Positions 25,212 through 33,092 of a stretch of 43,752 nucleotides of DNA are shown here, piece by piece. Source of the DNA: an uncultured Bacteroides sp. (GTDB lineage: Bacteria; Bacteroidota; Bacteroidia; Bacteroidales; Bacteroidaceae); the NCBI RefSeq assembly GCF_949298305.1, contig NZ_CASFWU010000020.1, forward strand, positions 1 through 43,752, written 5' to 3'. The position numbers were made by a program, and so were the translations under genes. The notes beneath the pieces are model-generated. The model ran no database searches. It saw only the letters and a program-made list of their open reading frames with translations, and was not told where the DNA came from. Numbering within the stretch: the first letter of the stretch is position 1; every line of letters begins with the position of its first letter.

Positions 25212-25529
25212 TTATTGGTCTTTTGTGAATTCTATATTCCTTATCGTGATGATTGCTATGGCAAGTGTAAGGAGTAGGGACATGCAGACGGCAAACAGTA
25301 CAGCCTGCCAGAAGCTGTCTTCTATCAGATAGATGAATGCCCAAAAGGAGAGGAAAGCAGTCAGTGCTCCTGCATAGAAACAGCGTTGAAAAGATAAGGG
25401 GTTTCTTTTGGGGCGGATTTTACTCCCGCAGTGTGGGCAGCGGATGCTGAAGCCGGTGCTGATGAAACAGTATTTCAGCCGCGGGCCGATGCCTACTTTT
25501 TGGGAACAACAGGGACATTGGGCTTTCAT
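25212..25529 (-). CDS. Small zinc-ribbon membrane protein
   Basis: This 105-residue protein starts with a zinc ribbon (CPCC at residues 5-8 and CPHC at 31-34), followed by a basic stretch and two membrane helices (about 50-70 and 72-95). The start MKAQCPCC is chosen because the longer frame would extend almost to the -7 box. It is the first gene behind a promoter with three TTAAC repeats and probably shares its transcript with the TraB-like gene. Function is unknown; similar small proteins are common in Bacteroides. Confidence 0.8.
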   Translation of the reverse strand: MKAQCPCCSQKVGIGPRLKYCFISTGFSIRCPHCGSKIRPKRNPLSFQRCFYAGALTAFLSFWAFIYLIEDSFWQAVLFAVCMSLLLTLAIAIITIRNIEFTKDQ

Positions 25530-25577
25530 TGCATACTTATATATAATAGGTTTGACAAATTGTTTTCTTTGTTGATG

Positions 25578-25634
25578 CAAAGATAGGGGAGGGCAGTTGG
25601 TATTTAGGTTAACGGAAAGTTAATGTCAGGTTAA
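25578..25634 (-). promoter_or_regulatory. Promoter with triple TTAAC direct repeat (zinc-ribbon/TraB/nuclease genes)
   Basis: On the minus strand three TTAAC boxes (25634-25630, 25623-25619, 25612-25608) are spaced exactly 11 bp apart. Then come 22 bp and an exact -7 box TATCTTTG (25585-25578). The start codon is 48 nt downstream. The same layout recurs at 26153-26097. Tandem half-sites at 11-bp spacing are typical of OmpR/PhoB-class regulators, and TTAACA repeats are the Bacillus PhoP box. Confidence 0.75.
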
Positions 25635-25680
25635 CAGGCAGCAGGTATCCCATTGCTAAGGCGGCCACTCTGGCAGAAAA

Positions 25681-25735
25681 CAACCGCCTTCCGAAGGGGC
25701 CATTCATCAGAGAAGCCCTTTGCGGAAGACGGTTG
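25681..25735 (-). terminator. Terminator of the DUF3836 gene
   Basis: CAACCGCCTTCCG (25681-25693) pairs with CGGAAGACGGTTG (25723-25735) with one mismatch, and an inner AAGGGGC/GCCCTTT stem continues it. On the minus strand TTTTCTG follows. It lies 28 nt past the DUF3836 stop. Confidence 0.75.
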
Positions 25736-25763
25736 CCTGTGTAAAGTCAAACTTCAGGGAGCC

Positions 25764-26045
25764 TTATTCAACCTGTGTGCCGGCATTCGGATGGAAGGTT
25801 TCCACCTGTCGGAGCACATAGCCCTGGCGGGCATCGTTCCACACGTAGGTCTTCTTGTCCGTCACCTGTCCCTGTGCGTCGTAGGTAAAGTCCATCTTGA
25901 AAAGACGTTTCAGGTATTTGCCGTCTTCCAGGCTGAACACTTCCTTGTTTGTCATTCGGTTGTCTTCCATTTTCACATTGTAAACTAAACTTGAAGATAC
26001 GCCTGCGGCCGAAATCAGAGCGGCCATGATAAGATTGGTCATCAT
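25764..26045 (-). CDS. DUF3836-like small exported protein
   Basis: The product has about 93 residues with a short signal-like N-terminus (MMTNLIMAALISAAGVSSSL) and then the pattern KRLFKMDFTYDAQGQVTDKK followed by TYVWNDARQGYVL. This resembles DUF3836, a Bacteroides family with repeated Y-D-x-x-G-x-V motifs. It is shorter than I would expect for the family, so it may be a minimal member or lack a repeat. Start 26045 or 26042. It has its own promoter with triple TTAAC repeats and its own terminator, so it is transcribed alone. Function is unknown. Confidence 0.75.
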   Translation of the reverse strand: MMTNLIMAALISAAGVSSSLVYNVKMEDNRMTNKEVFSLEDGKYLKRLFKMDFTYDAQGQVTDKKTYVWNDARQGYVLRQVETFHPNAGTQVE

Positions 26046-26096
26046 ATTCGTATTAATATTATAAGTTAGACATTTGTTTTCTTGTTTCCGATGTCG

Positions 26097-26153
26097 CAAA
26101 GGTAGGGCGGCTTGGCCACGATTCGGGTTAACGGACGGTTAAGTTTAGGTTAA
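26097..26153 (-). promoter_or_regulatory. Promoter with triple TTAAC direct repeat (DUF3836 gene)
   Basis: Three TTAAC boxes on the minus strand (26153-26149, 26142-26138, 26131-26127) at exactly 11-bp spacing, then 22 bp, then the -7 box TACCTTTG (26104-26097). The start codon is about 50 nt downstream. Spacing is identical to 25634-25578 although the sequence between the boxes differs. Confidence 0.75.
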
Positions 26154-26377
26154 CGGCAGGCGTAATCCGTCTGTGCGTGTGGTGCCGGACAAGAGTGGCC
26201 GTAGCCGGGCGGTCGGGCGGGTTCAGGTAGGTCTGTCCAGGTAACCTTTTTGACAAATATACCCCCTGTGCAATCTTTCTGTTTCTACATAAGTTGTTTG
26301 TTTACAGCGGTTTTAATCCTATGTATGTCCCCCTCATTTGTCCCCCTTTGTTTTTTTTCTATCTATGGGTTGTTTCC

Positions 26378-26385
26378 TACTTTTG
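26378..26385 (+). promoter_or_regulatory. Promoter -7 box for the membrane-protein/MORN gene pair
   Basis: TACTTTTG matches TAnnTTTG and lies 50 nt before the ATG at 26435. A TTTG at 26347-26350 is 27 bp upstream, longer than usual. The box supports the later start codon. Confidence 0.45.
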
Positions 26386-26434
26386 GGTTCAAATTGGAGA
26401 GGTTATTATTATTCACTTAAATAATTCAATTTGT

Positions 26435-27019
26435 ATGGAAACAAAAAAGTATTATGGAGTAATGAAGGACAAAGAATTTCCCAGTTACATCAGTGAGTTT
26501 TTTCAAGCCTATCCCGAGAAGTTCGAGGAACGCAGGAATCTTGTCAAACCTGCCGTTTACGGCCTGCTGGCCGTGGTCTGTCTGTTCATTGTCATTTTCC
26601 CGCAAGTTGTCCCCGTCTTGCCTTTGTGGTTCATCAGGGTGGTTGCCGTGATAGGCGTCCTTTTCTTCGGAATCGCTGCCTGGATGGGTTCTTCGGATAC
26701 ATATAATGTAGAAAGCGACGGCAAGGTGAAGCAGGTACACATCAAGAAATTCATTCGCGACGAGACGGATGCGGACAAGATTGTGGAGGCTTTTACCCGT
26801 CGGGACTTCAGATACCTGACCGCCCTGCCCAGCGGCAACAACCAGCCTGTGCAGCTTCATGTTTACGAGGACGAGGCGGGCAAGGAGATGTACTGCATCC
26901 TGACGGCTTACGATTCCGGTTCAAACATTGTGGGACTGGCCGAACCCGTCATTCTGAAAGGACATGAATACGAGGACAATGCCGAACTGATTTATCACAT
27001 GTGCGACGACGAGGATTAG
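26435..27019 (+). CDS. Membrane protein of unknown function
   Basis: This 194-residue protein has a hydrophilic N-terminus (about 1-37), two membrane helices (about 39-59 and 63-85) and a soluble C-terminal domain (about 95-194). That domain contains KQVHIKKFIRDETDADKIVE and ends in an acidic tail (HMCDDED). I do not recognise the family. The ATG at 26435 is chosen because the longer frame would start upstream of the promoter box at 26378. The MORN-repeat gene begins 28 nt downstream, so the two are probably co-transcribed. Confidence 0.8.
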   Translation: METKKYYGVMKDKEFPSYISEFFQAYPEKFEERRNLVKPAVYGLLAVVCLFIVIFPQVVPVLPLWFIRVVAVIGVLFFGIAAWMGSSDTYNVESDGKVKQVHIKKFIRDETDADKIVEAFTRRDFRYLTALPSGNNQPVQLHVYEDEAGKEMYCILTAYDSGSNIVGLAEPVILKGHEYEDNAELIYHMCDDED

Positions 27020-27047
27020 TATTACCTGGTAAACTTGCGAATGACTT

Positions 27048-28145
27048 ATGAAAACACAATGGTTCGTTTGGCTGCTTGCCATTGTCTTTGCAGGGCAGGC
27101 GTATGCGCAAAAAGAATACCCCATCGAGCAGGTGTCGGTCATCAACGTGGGCGACGGGCGTTTCCTCTACCGCGACCTGAAGACCGACAAGCCGCTCGAC
27201 GGCGACCGCCGCATCATTGACGGCTATCATTCGGCCTACATCCAGGCCGAGTTCAAGGACGGTTTCTACAACGGCAAGTATGCCGAATACGAGTACAACA
27301 AGCTGAGGTGCGAGGGCGCTTACCGTGACGGGCACAAGGAAGGCACCTTCAAGTTCTACGACAGCGAGGGAAGGGTGAAGGAAGAGAAACCCTACAAGGA
27401 CGGCAAGCTGCACGGCACGCACCGCACCTTCTATACCTCGGGCCAGGTGGAGCGTGAAGTGAATTACAAGAACGGACGCCAGGACGGCAAGGAGCTCTAC
27501 TACGACTACGACGGCACCCTGCGCCGCGAGCACAACTACCGCGACGGGCGTCAGGTGGGCAAGCAGTATTCGTTCGTGCAGGGCACGCACGAGTATTACG
27601 AGACCTCCTACTACAACGAGCAGGGACTTCAGGACGGCGAATATACCGAGGTGTACACCTTCGGCCAGCCCCGTGTGACGGGCCGTTACAGGAACGGGCA
27701 GAAGGACGGCGTGTGGACGGAGATAGCCGAAAGCGGCGACACGCTCTACATCGCCACCTACCGCGCCGGACGCGAAGAAGGCCTGCAAGTGCGCTTCAGC
27801 CGCGAGACAGGTACCCGCACCAAGGAATATTACATGAAAGGCGACCGCCCCGACGGGCTGTTTCGCGAGTACAATCCCCACAACGGCGAACTCATCTACG
27901 AGGTCACCTACCAGTATGGCCGTCTGCACGGCAAGGAACGCCGGCTGGTGGTGGACAACCGCTACGACTATTGGGAAATCAGCACTTACGTCAACGGCCG
28001 CAAGACAGGGCCCTTCGAGTCCCGTTTCGTCAAGAACGACCGTGTGCGCGAGACGGGCGAGTACCGCAACGGCCACCGCATAGGCCGCTGGAAGCTCTAT
28101 GACATCGACGGCAAGCTGGAGAAGGAGTGGGAGGAGACGATGTAG
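27048..28145 (+). CDS. Exported MORN/YwqK-repeat protein
   Basis: The 365-residue product has a signal peptide (MKTQWFVWLLAIVFAGQAYA). The rest consists of about a dozen MORN-like repeats of 20-25 residues with the pattern Y-x-D/N-G-x-x-x-G-x-x-x-x-Y (for example YRDGHKEGTFKFYDSEGRVK and YKDGKLHGTHRTFYTSGQVE). This is the layout of proteins labelled YwqK-family antitoxin, but the label fits poorly here because the protein is exported and no toxin gene is adjacent. A surface or periplasmic binding role is a plausible guess. It probably shares a promoter with the membrane protein upstream. Confidence 0.87.
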   Translation: MKTQWFVWLLAIVFAGQAYAQKEYPIEQVSVINVGDGRFLYRDLKTDKPLDGDRRIIDGYHSAYIQAEFKDGFYNGKYAEYEYNKLRCEGAYRDGHKEGTFKFYDSEGRVKEEKPYKDGKLHGTHRTFYTSGQVEREVNYKNGRQDGKELYYDYDGTLRREHNYRDGRQVGKQYSFVQGTHEYYETSYYNEQGLQDGEYTEVYTFGQPRVTGRYRNGQKDGVWTEIAESGDTLYIATYRAGREEGLQVRFSRETGTRTKEYYMKGDRPDGLFREYNPHNGELIYEVTYQYGRLHGKERRLVVDNRYDYWEISTYVNGRKTGPFESRFVKNDRVRETGEYRNGHRIGRWKLYDIDGKLEKEWEETM

Positions 28146-28169
28146 GCATTTGTAGCGGGCGGAAGCCTC

Positions 28170-28201
28170 TGCCGGCGGGACGGGCTGGCTGCCTGCCGGC
28201 A
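28170..28201 (+). terminator. Probable terminator after the MORN-repeat gene
   Basis: TGCCGGC (28170-28176) pairs with GCCGGCA (28195-28201), followed by ATTTGG. It lies 25 nt past the stop and upstream of a separate promoter. The T-tail is weak. Confidence 0.45.
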
Positions 28202-28227
28202 ATTTGGAGGCAAAAAAGAGGGAGCCC

Positions 28228-28261
28228 TTTGCCTGTACGTGGCAGGATATCGCTATCTTTG
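28228..28261 (+). promoter_or_regulatory. Promoter for the TPR lipoprotein gene
   Basis: TTTG at 28228-28231, a 22-bp gap, then TATCTTTG at 28254-28261. Both elements of the Bacteroidetes promoter are present, with a gap close to the usual 19-21 bp. The start codon is 39 nt downstream. Confidence 0.6.
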
Positions 28262-28300
28262 GTCTCTCCGTAGGTTTTGTTTGGAATAATTGATTGAACT

Positions 28301-29950
28301 ATGTTTGGAAAATACAACTTTCTTTGCCTTTCCCTGTTGTTGGGAGCCTGTCTCCTGCTGGCTGCCTGCGGCCCTGACCGTCGGGTAGCCCTGGCCGAAC
28401 GGCTGATGGCCGAGCGGCAGACCGACAGTGCCGTGGCCGTGATGTACGACATTGACTACCCCTCGCGCCTCTCCCGCCGCGATTATGCCCTCCGTGCCCT
28501 CCTCCTGGCCGAAGCTGCCCACCGCAACGGCCGGCTGACTGCCGCCACCGACACCTTGCTGATACCTGCCATCGAGTATTTCACCCGTTCGGGCGACTCG
28601 TCCTATGCCGAACGGGCACTTTACTGCAAGGGCCATCTGGAGCGCAGGCTCTACCACTCCGAGGCCTCCATACAGGCGTTCATGCAGGCCTTGTCCTTCC
28701 TGCAGGGCAGCGGCGACTACGAGCAGCTCTACCGGGTGAATACCTGGCTGGGCGTGGTGTGCATGGGGCAGGGCGATTATGCCGCCAAGGTGAAGTACTC
28801 CAAGGAGGCGCTGAAGGCCGCCACCGGGCTGGGGAACATGTTTTACAAGAACATGGCCCTGTGCGACATCTCCACAGGCTATTACTTCCTGAACCGGCAG
28901 GACAGCGCCCTTCACTATGCGCAGGCCGCCTACGATGCCGCCCTGGCCGACTCGGTGCCCCGCCAGCTGCTGCACGTCTACAACAACCTGGGCACCATCT
29001 ACGCCGAGCTGGGACAGCCCGCCCTGGCGCTGGAGTACATCGACCGCTCCATGGCCCTTCGTCCGGCCAGCGACACCATTGCCCTGCAAAGCCTCTACAC
29101 GACCAAGAGCTACCTGTTCGGGCAGATGGCGCGCTATGACTCCGCGGCCTATTACTACCGCCTCTCGGCCGGAAGCTCCTCGCCCAGCGTCCGTGCCGAT
29201 GCCTTCCGCTACATGGCCGAAATCAAGCACCGCACGGGCAACGACCGCGAGGCCTATGCCCTGCTCTCGGACTTCATCACCCTGGCTGACAGCCTGCGCG
29301 ACGCCCGCTACACGGAAGAGACCATCGCCCTGCAGGAGAGCTACCGCCACGAGCAGCTCTCGATGGAGAACCTCTACTGGCGTGCCCAGGCCGCCAGCCG
29401 CAAGACCGACCTGCTGCTGATGACCGTCGCCTTCCTGCTGCTCGCCTGGTTCGTCACCATTGTCTGCCTGCTCTACCGCCGCAGCCGCCGTAGGGTGAAA
29501 ATCCAGCAGCGCTACCTGCACACGCAGGCCGAAGAGCTGGAGCAGGAACGCGAAACCTCTTCGCTGCACCGGCGGCGCGTGGCCGAGATGGAGCAGAAGG
29601 AGGCGCGCCTCAAGGCCACTTTCTTCCGGCGCCTCAGCCAGCGGGTGCTTCAGGGCATTGCCAACGGAGACAACGTCATCCTCTCCGACGAGGACTGGGA
29701 CGACATTGTGCAGAATGCCGACACCATCTTCGACGGTTTCACCCGCCGTCTCCGCCAACGCTATCCGGCCCTGAACCAGGACGACCTTCGCTATTGCTGC
29801 ATGGTGAAGATGCAGCTCTCCCAGTTGGAGATGTCGCAAGTGATGCACCTGGAGAAGGACTCCGTGAAGAAGCGCCTCAAACGCATCCGCATGGAGAAGA
29901 TGGGTTCTGACGGCGGCGTGACGCTGGAAGAACTGCTGAGGGAGTTCTGA
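28301..29950 (+). CDS. TPR lipoprotein with membrane helix and C-terminal HTH
   Basis: This 549-residue protein starts with a lipoprotein signal (LLLAAC, likely lipidated Cys23). TPR-like helical repeats follow at about 90-330 (YNNLGTIYAELGQPALALEY is a clear one). A membrane helix is at about 372-392 (LLMTVAFLLLAWFVTIVCLL), then a basic coiled-coil at about 395-450. The C-terminal domain carries an HTH-like segment (LSQLEMSQVMHLEKDSVKKR). Such TPR-TM-HTH proteins are frequent in Bacteroides and are treated as membrane-bound regulators. If the N-terminus is lipidated and the single helix crosses the inner membrane, TPRs would be periplasmic and the HTH cytoplasmic. The target is unknown. Confidence 0.85.
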   Translation: MFGKYNFLCLSLLLGACLLLAACGPDRRVALAERLMAERQTDSAVAVMYDIDYPSRLSRRDYALRALLLAEAAHRNGRLTAATDTLLIPAIEYFTRSGDSSYAERALYCKGHLERRLYHSEASIQAFMQALSFLQGSGDYEQLYRVNTWLGVVCMGQGDYAAKVKYSKEALKAATGLGNMFYKNMALCDISTGYYFLNRQDSALHYAQAAYDAALADSVPRQLLHVYNNLGTIYAELGQPALALEYIDRSMALRPASDTIALQSLYTTKSYLFGQMARYDSAAYYYRLSAGSSSPSVRADAFRYMAEIKHRTGNDREAYALLSDFITLADSLRDARYTEETIALQESYRHEQLSMENLYWRAQAASRKTDLLLMTVAFLLLAWFVTIVCLLYRRSRRRVKIQQRYLHTQAEELEQERETSSLHRRRVAEMEQKEARLKATFFRRLSQRVLQGIANGDNVILSDEDWDDIVQNADTIFDGFTRRLRQRYPALNQDDLRYCCMVKMQLSQLEMSQVMHLEKDSVKKRLKRIRMEKMGSDGGVTLEELLREF

Positions 29951-30038
29951 TGCCGGAAACATCATTTTAACCGTAAGTTTACTCAAGTTCCGCTGAAACT
30001 TCCATCAGGTTTTTCCCTGTCGGGAGCAGGAAAGGAAG

Positions 30039-30148
30039 GTGCTTGCATGGTCCTTCCTCCGTGCTTGCATGGCCCGCGGACCGTGCTTGCATGCTCCGCG
30101 GACCGTGCAAGCATGCTCCGCAGACCGAGTTTGTACGGTCGGGGCGCA
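30039..30148. repeat. 22-nt phased array, four units plus a degenerate fifth
   Basis: Units start at 30039, 30061, 30083, 30105 and 30127, exactly 22 nt apart, with the pattern GTGCTTGCATGxyCCGCGGA. Unit 4 has GCAAGC in place of GCTTGC, so units 3 and 4 can pair. Unit 5 is degenerate. It is the same unit family as at 2232, 11119 and 42458. Confidence 0.9.
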
Positions 30149-30239
30149 TCACAGGCATTCTGTGTTTTCCTGCTTGGGATTGACCAAGTGCGTTTCTCTT
30201 CTTCGGGGGCGCAGGGCCGGATGCGGGTGAAAGGGGCGG

Positions 30240-30286
30240 CTATGTAACGTGGAGAAAAGTGGAAATGTAACGTAGGGAAAAGTGAG
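30240..30286. repeat. 23-nt tandem duplication
   Basis: Two adjacent 23-nt copies share ATGTAACGT, then GAAAAGTG. They differ at a few positions. No function is visible. Confidence 0.5.
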
Positions 30287-30732
30287 GCCGCCTGCGGAAG
30301 GATTGCGGCATGTTTCACCCCGTTGTCAGGACAGGGGGAGCGGACGGTGCGGATGTGGTGCGGGTGACAGGCTTCGTGAAATCGGCATGTCTCACAGAAA
30401 CTTGTTGGCAGTTAATGGTTTGCAGCGCTTTGAAGGTGTGAAGGCTTTTGGCGAGAAACGGGACGGGTGAAGGCGCGGGATGTGAGTGCACCGGGAGTGG
30501 GAGAGGGGCGTTTTTCCCGTCCTGCGTCGGGTCGGAAGCCTGCGTTGCCTGAGGTGCAGGCCGGTGTTCGTTGCGGGTCTCTTCGGTCTGTCCTTCCTCA
30601 AAAAGATGAAATATACCCCTCTTTCCTCCTCTTGAATTATCTTTCAATTCACTTTCAGTCAGCTGTTTATTCCTTGTTTGCAGGCTGTCCATTTGTCCCC
30701 CTCTTCCGTTTCCGTATTTTCAGATTAGCCGT

Positions 30733-30740
30733 TACTTTTG
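30733..30740 (+). promoter_or_regulatory. Promoter -7 box for lemA
   Basis: TACTTTTG followed by C matches TAnnTTTG; the ATG of lemA is 51 nt downstream. No exact -33 TTTG is present. Confidence 0.5.
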
Positions 30741-30791
30741 CTTGTATGAAAAATGAAGGCAATTGCTGATTTATTTTAGAAAGAAAAGCCT

Positions 30792-31355
30792 ATGGTAATC
30801 ATCTATGTGACGGCAGGAGTGGCGGTGCTGCTTGTGCTGTGGTATGTGTGGACGGCCAACGACCTGATAGCCAAACGGAACAGGGTGAAACAGTGCCGTA
30901 GCGGCATCTGCGTGGTGCTGAAGCAGCGAAACGACCTGATACCCAATCTGGTGGCTGCCGTGAAGAGTTATATGGGACACGAGAGCGAGGTGCTGGTACG
31001 CATCGCCGAGTTGCGTTCGCGCCTGTCGCCTTCGGCCTCGGAGGGCGAACAAATCAGGGCGGGGGGCGAACTGTCTGGCCTGTTGTCCCGGCTGAACGTG
31101 TCGGTGGAGGCCTATCCCGAACTGAAGGCCGACGCGCAGTTCCACCGCCTGCAGGCCAATCTGGAAGAGGTGGAGTTGCAGTTGCAGGCCATCCGCCGTA
31201 CCTACAACGCGGCGGTGACGGACTATAACAACGCCATCGAGATGTTCCCCTCGTGCGTGGTGGCACGCAGGCGGCATCATAGTGCAGAAGAACTGATAGA
31301 GATACCCGAGCAGGAACAGCGCAATGTGAATGTGGCGGATTTATTCAAGAAATGA
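30792..31355 (+). CDS. lemA: LemA family protein
   Basis: This 187-residue protein has one N-terminal membrane helix (about 2-20) and a long helical bundle with the family signature KQRNDLIPNLVAAVKSYMGH (about 44-63) and later TYNAAVTDYNNAIEMFPS (about 137-154). LemA proteins are inner-membrane proteins of unclear function. AAAGAAAAG lies before the ATG. The DUF3137 gene overlaps its end by 4 nt (ATGA), a common partnership that indicates translational coupling and joint function. Confidence 0.94.
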   Translation: MVIIYVTAGVAVLLVLWYVWTANDLIAKRNRVKQCRSGICVVLKQRNDLIPNLVAAVKSYMGHESEVLVRIAELRSRLSPSASEGEQIRAGGELSGLLSRLNVSVEAYPELKADAQFHRLQANLEEVELQLQAIRRTYNAAVTDYNNAIEMFPSCVVARRRHHSAEELIEIPEQEQRNVNVADLFKK

Positions 31356-32353
31356 CGATGGAAACAATTGATTTCAAGGCATTGGAAGCGGAGCTGCACG
31401 ACGAGCTTGTCCGTGTAGAGCGGTGGCGCCGCGTGGTGAGGATGCTGGGCGTGGCGGTCTATTCGCTGGTGTTCGGCTGGTTTATGTTTGTACTGTTCGG
31501 CGGCGCGTTGCTGGCGCGGCTGGGCTGGCAGGACTATGGCGCGCTGACGCGGACGGTGGTACCTGTCTTTATCGGGTTGGTAGTCCTCAGCTTTGCGCTG
31601 ACGCGCAGCCTGTCCGCCTTCCGTGAGCGCGAGACGGCCGCCATGCGCAGGGCGATGCAGGCCATGCTGCCCGGTGTGCGTTTCCTGCCCCCTTCGGAGT
31701 GTGAGGCGGACAACAGTCTGCTGACAGGCAGCCGTCTGTTCACCGTTTCCTACGGCGACCCGAGGCTGGCGATGGACTGTTACGGCGAGGTGGAGGCAGG
31801 CAGCGGAGGCACGCTGCGCGTGGCCGACGTGGGCGTCTCCTACGGATGGATGAACCGCTGGCAGTATCATCCCGTAATGGGGTACGTTGTCATGGTCTAC
31901 CGCCATGTGCTGCGTCCGCTCTTTGCCTCGCGCATGGAGAGCAGCGCGCACAACTTCCGCGGCATGTTCGGCTGGTGCCGGACCCACCTGGAGGACAAGG
32001 CGGGCTACCTGGCCCACCACGTGCAGGCCCTGCAAAAGCGCTTCCATGCCCGCCTTGTCCGTCTGGAAGACCCCGAATTCGAGCGCCGCTTCGTGGTGTA
32101 TGCCGACAGCGAGGTGTCCGCCCGCATGTTGCTGACGCCTGCCATGATGCGGCGTATGACCGCCCTGCGCGACGCCTTCGGGCGCGACCTGATGTTCTCC
32201 TTCAGCCGCGGCTGCCTCTACTACGCCGCCTCCATGCCCCAAGGCTTCCTGCGCCTGCGCCCCGCTTCGCTGGGCGGAGGACGGATGCTGGAGACGGTCT
32301 GTAACGACATCACCCTCTCGGGAAGGGTGGCGGACGAATTGGGAGTCAGTTAA
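31352..32353 (+). CDS. DUF3137 membrane protein, partner of LemA
   Basis: The 333-residue protein has two membrane helices near the N-terminus (about 30-52 and 66-84) and a large soluble domain. That domain includes ADVGVSYGWMNRW and ends with the DUF3137-like strands FERRFVVYADSEVSARMLLT and LMFSFSRGCLYYAASMP. Its ATG overlaps the lemA stop by 4 nt. DUF3137 proteins regularly accompany LemA in bacteria, and the activity is unknown. The start MTMETIDF is fixed by the overlap; an ATG two codons later is also possible. Confidence 0.9.
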   Translation: MTMETIDFKALEAELHDELVRVERWRRVVRMLGVAVYSLVFGWFMFVLFGGALLARLGWQDYGALTRTVVPVFIGLVVLSFALTRSLSAFRERETAAMRRAMQAMLPGVRFLPPSECEADNSLLTGSRLFTVSYGDPRLAMDCYGEVEAGSGGTLRVADVGVSYGWMNRWQYHPVMGYVVMVYRHVLRPLFASRMESSAHNFRGMFGWCRTHLEDKAGYLAHHVQALQKRFHARLVRLEDPEFERRFVVYADSEVSARMLLTPAMMRRMTALRDAFGRDLMFSFSRGCLYYAASMPQGFLRLRPASLGGGRMLETVCNDITLSGRVADELGVS

Positions 32354-32502
32354 CTGCTTAACGATTCAGACTGGAATTTGCTTTTGGAACTTGGGGGCAG
32401 AAAAACCGGCGGGAATTGAAGGCGGTGGACTGCCTCGGTTGTGGGTTCTTGGGTATTTGCATCGGGACGACGGCTGACACCGTGTCTCTCTACGAAGGGC
32501 GG

Positions 32503-32895
32503 TCAGTGCGTTTCAGCCAGGCGGATGACGAGGTCGCGCTGGAGGGAGTAGTTGCCGCTGTGCTGCTGGAGGTACTTCAGCAGGCAGACGCCTTCCTGCC
32601 TGAGCTTGGACTTGAGCAGGAGGTTGTCACTCTCCACCTCTTCGGAAAGGCGGAGCATGCTGACGGCGGCCAGCTCCAGCTTGTTCATGCCGTCGGGTTG
32701 GGAGGCGTAGCGGTCTGTCAGTTCGTCGGCGCTCATGCCCATCAGTTCGCGGGTGTCGGCGCCCAGCACCTGGCGGGTGAGGTGGTCGTACTCCTCCCAG
32801 TCCTTTTGTCTGATTCTTTTCTTGTAGAGCAGGGCCTCTACAATCATGGAAATGATTTCCTGAATCATGCGTATCAGATAGTCTTGCTTGATCAT
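32503..32895 (-). CDS. Conserved hypothetical protein, DUF6483-like
   Basis: This is a 130-residue helical cytoplasmic protein with no signal or membrane segment. The N-terminus MIKQDYLIRMIQEIISMIVE, and the DUF6483-like layout of a helical N-terminus followed by a short-repeat region, remind me of a family known mainly from Firmicutes; that match is tentative. It stands alone between convergent DUF3137 and the divergent methyltransferase gene. A -7-like TATTTTTG (minus strand, 32952-32945) is 50 nt ahead of the start. Function is unknown. Confidence 0.7.
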   Translation of the reverse strand: MIKQDYLIRMIQEIISMIVEALLYKKRIRQKDWEEYDHLTRQVLGADTRELMGMSADELTDRYASQPDGMNKLELAAVSMLRLSEEVESDNLLLKSKLRQEGVCLLKYLQQHSGNYSLQRDLVIRLAETH

Positions 32896-33092
32896 GTTTC
32901 CGGGGCTTTTTCTCTGTTGGTCGCCGCTTGGCTTGAATCGGTTACAAAAATACGCATTTTTCCGTTCCCTTTTATCCTTAAATCTCCTTAATGAAAGTGG
33001 GGTAAGTCACTTTTTATTTGTTATTTTGCACCAAATTTAGGCTCGGTGTTGCCTGTGCGGTGCAGGCGGCATTCTTATAGGTAGAACGTTCG

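Larger units (their letters stand above)
26046..26434. other. 389-bp divergent intergenic region
   Basis: It separates the DUF3836 gene (minus) from the membrane-protein gene (plus). It contains the TTAAC-repeat promoter at 26097-26153 and a plus-strand -7 box at 26378-26385. The stretch 26160-26370 shows no gene and nothing further that I recognise. Confidence 0.65.
29951..30791. other. 841-bp intergenic region with 22-nt array and 23-nt tandem repeat
   Basis: There is no gene here. It contains a short hairpin TTTCC/GGAAA (30013-30034) behind the TPR gene, the 22-nt array 30039-30148, a 23-nt tandem pair (30240-30286) and G/C-rich sequence without clear features (30290-30700). The promoter of lemA is near 30733, followed by a 7-codon frame (30747-30770) that I do not consider a gene. 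Confidence 0.65.

Noticed and set aside
27048..28145. YwqK antitoxin of a toxin-antitoxin pair
   Set aside because: The protein has a signal peptide and no small toxin gene is adjacent; only the repeat type fits.
28253..29986. 577-residue frame on the minus strand
   Set aside because: It is the antisense shadow of the TPR lipoprotein gene; the plus-strand product has a clear signal and domains.
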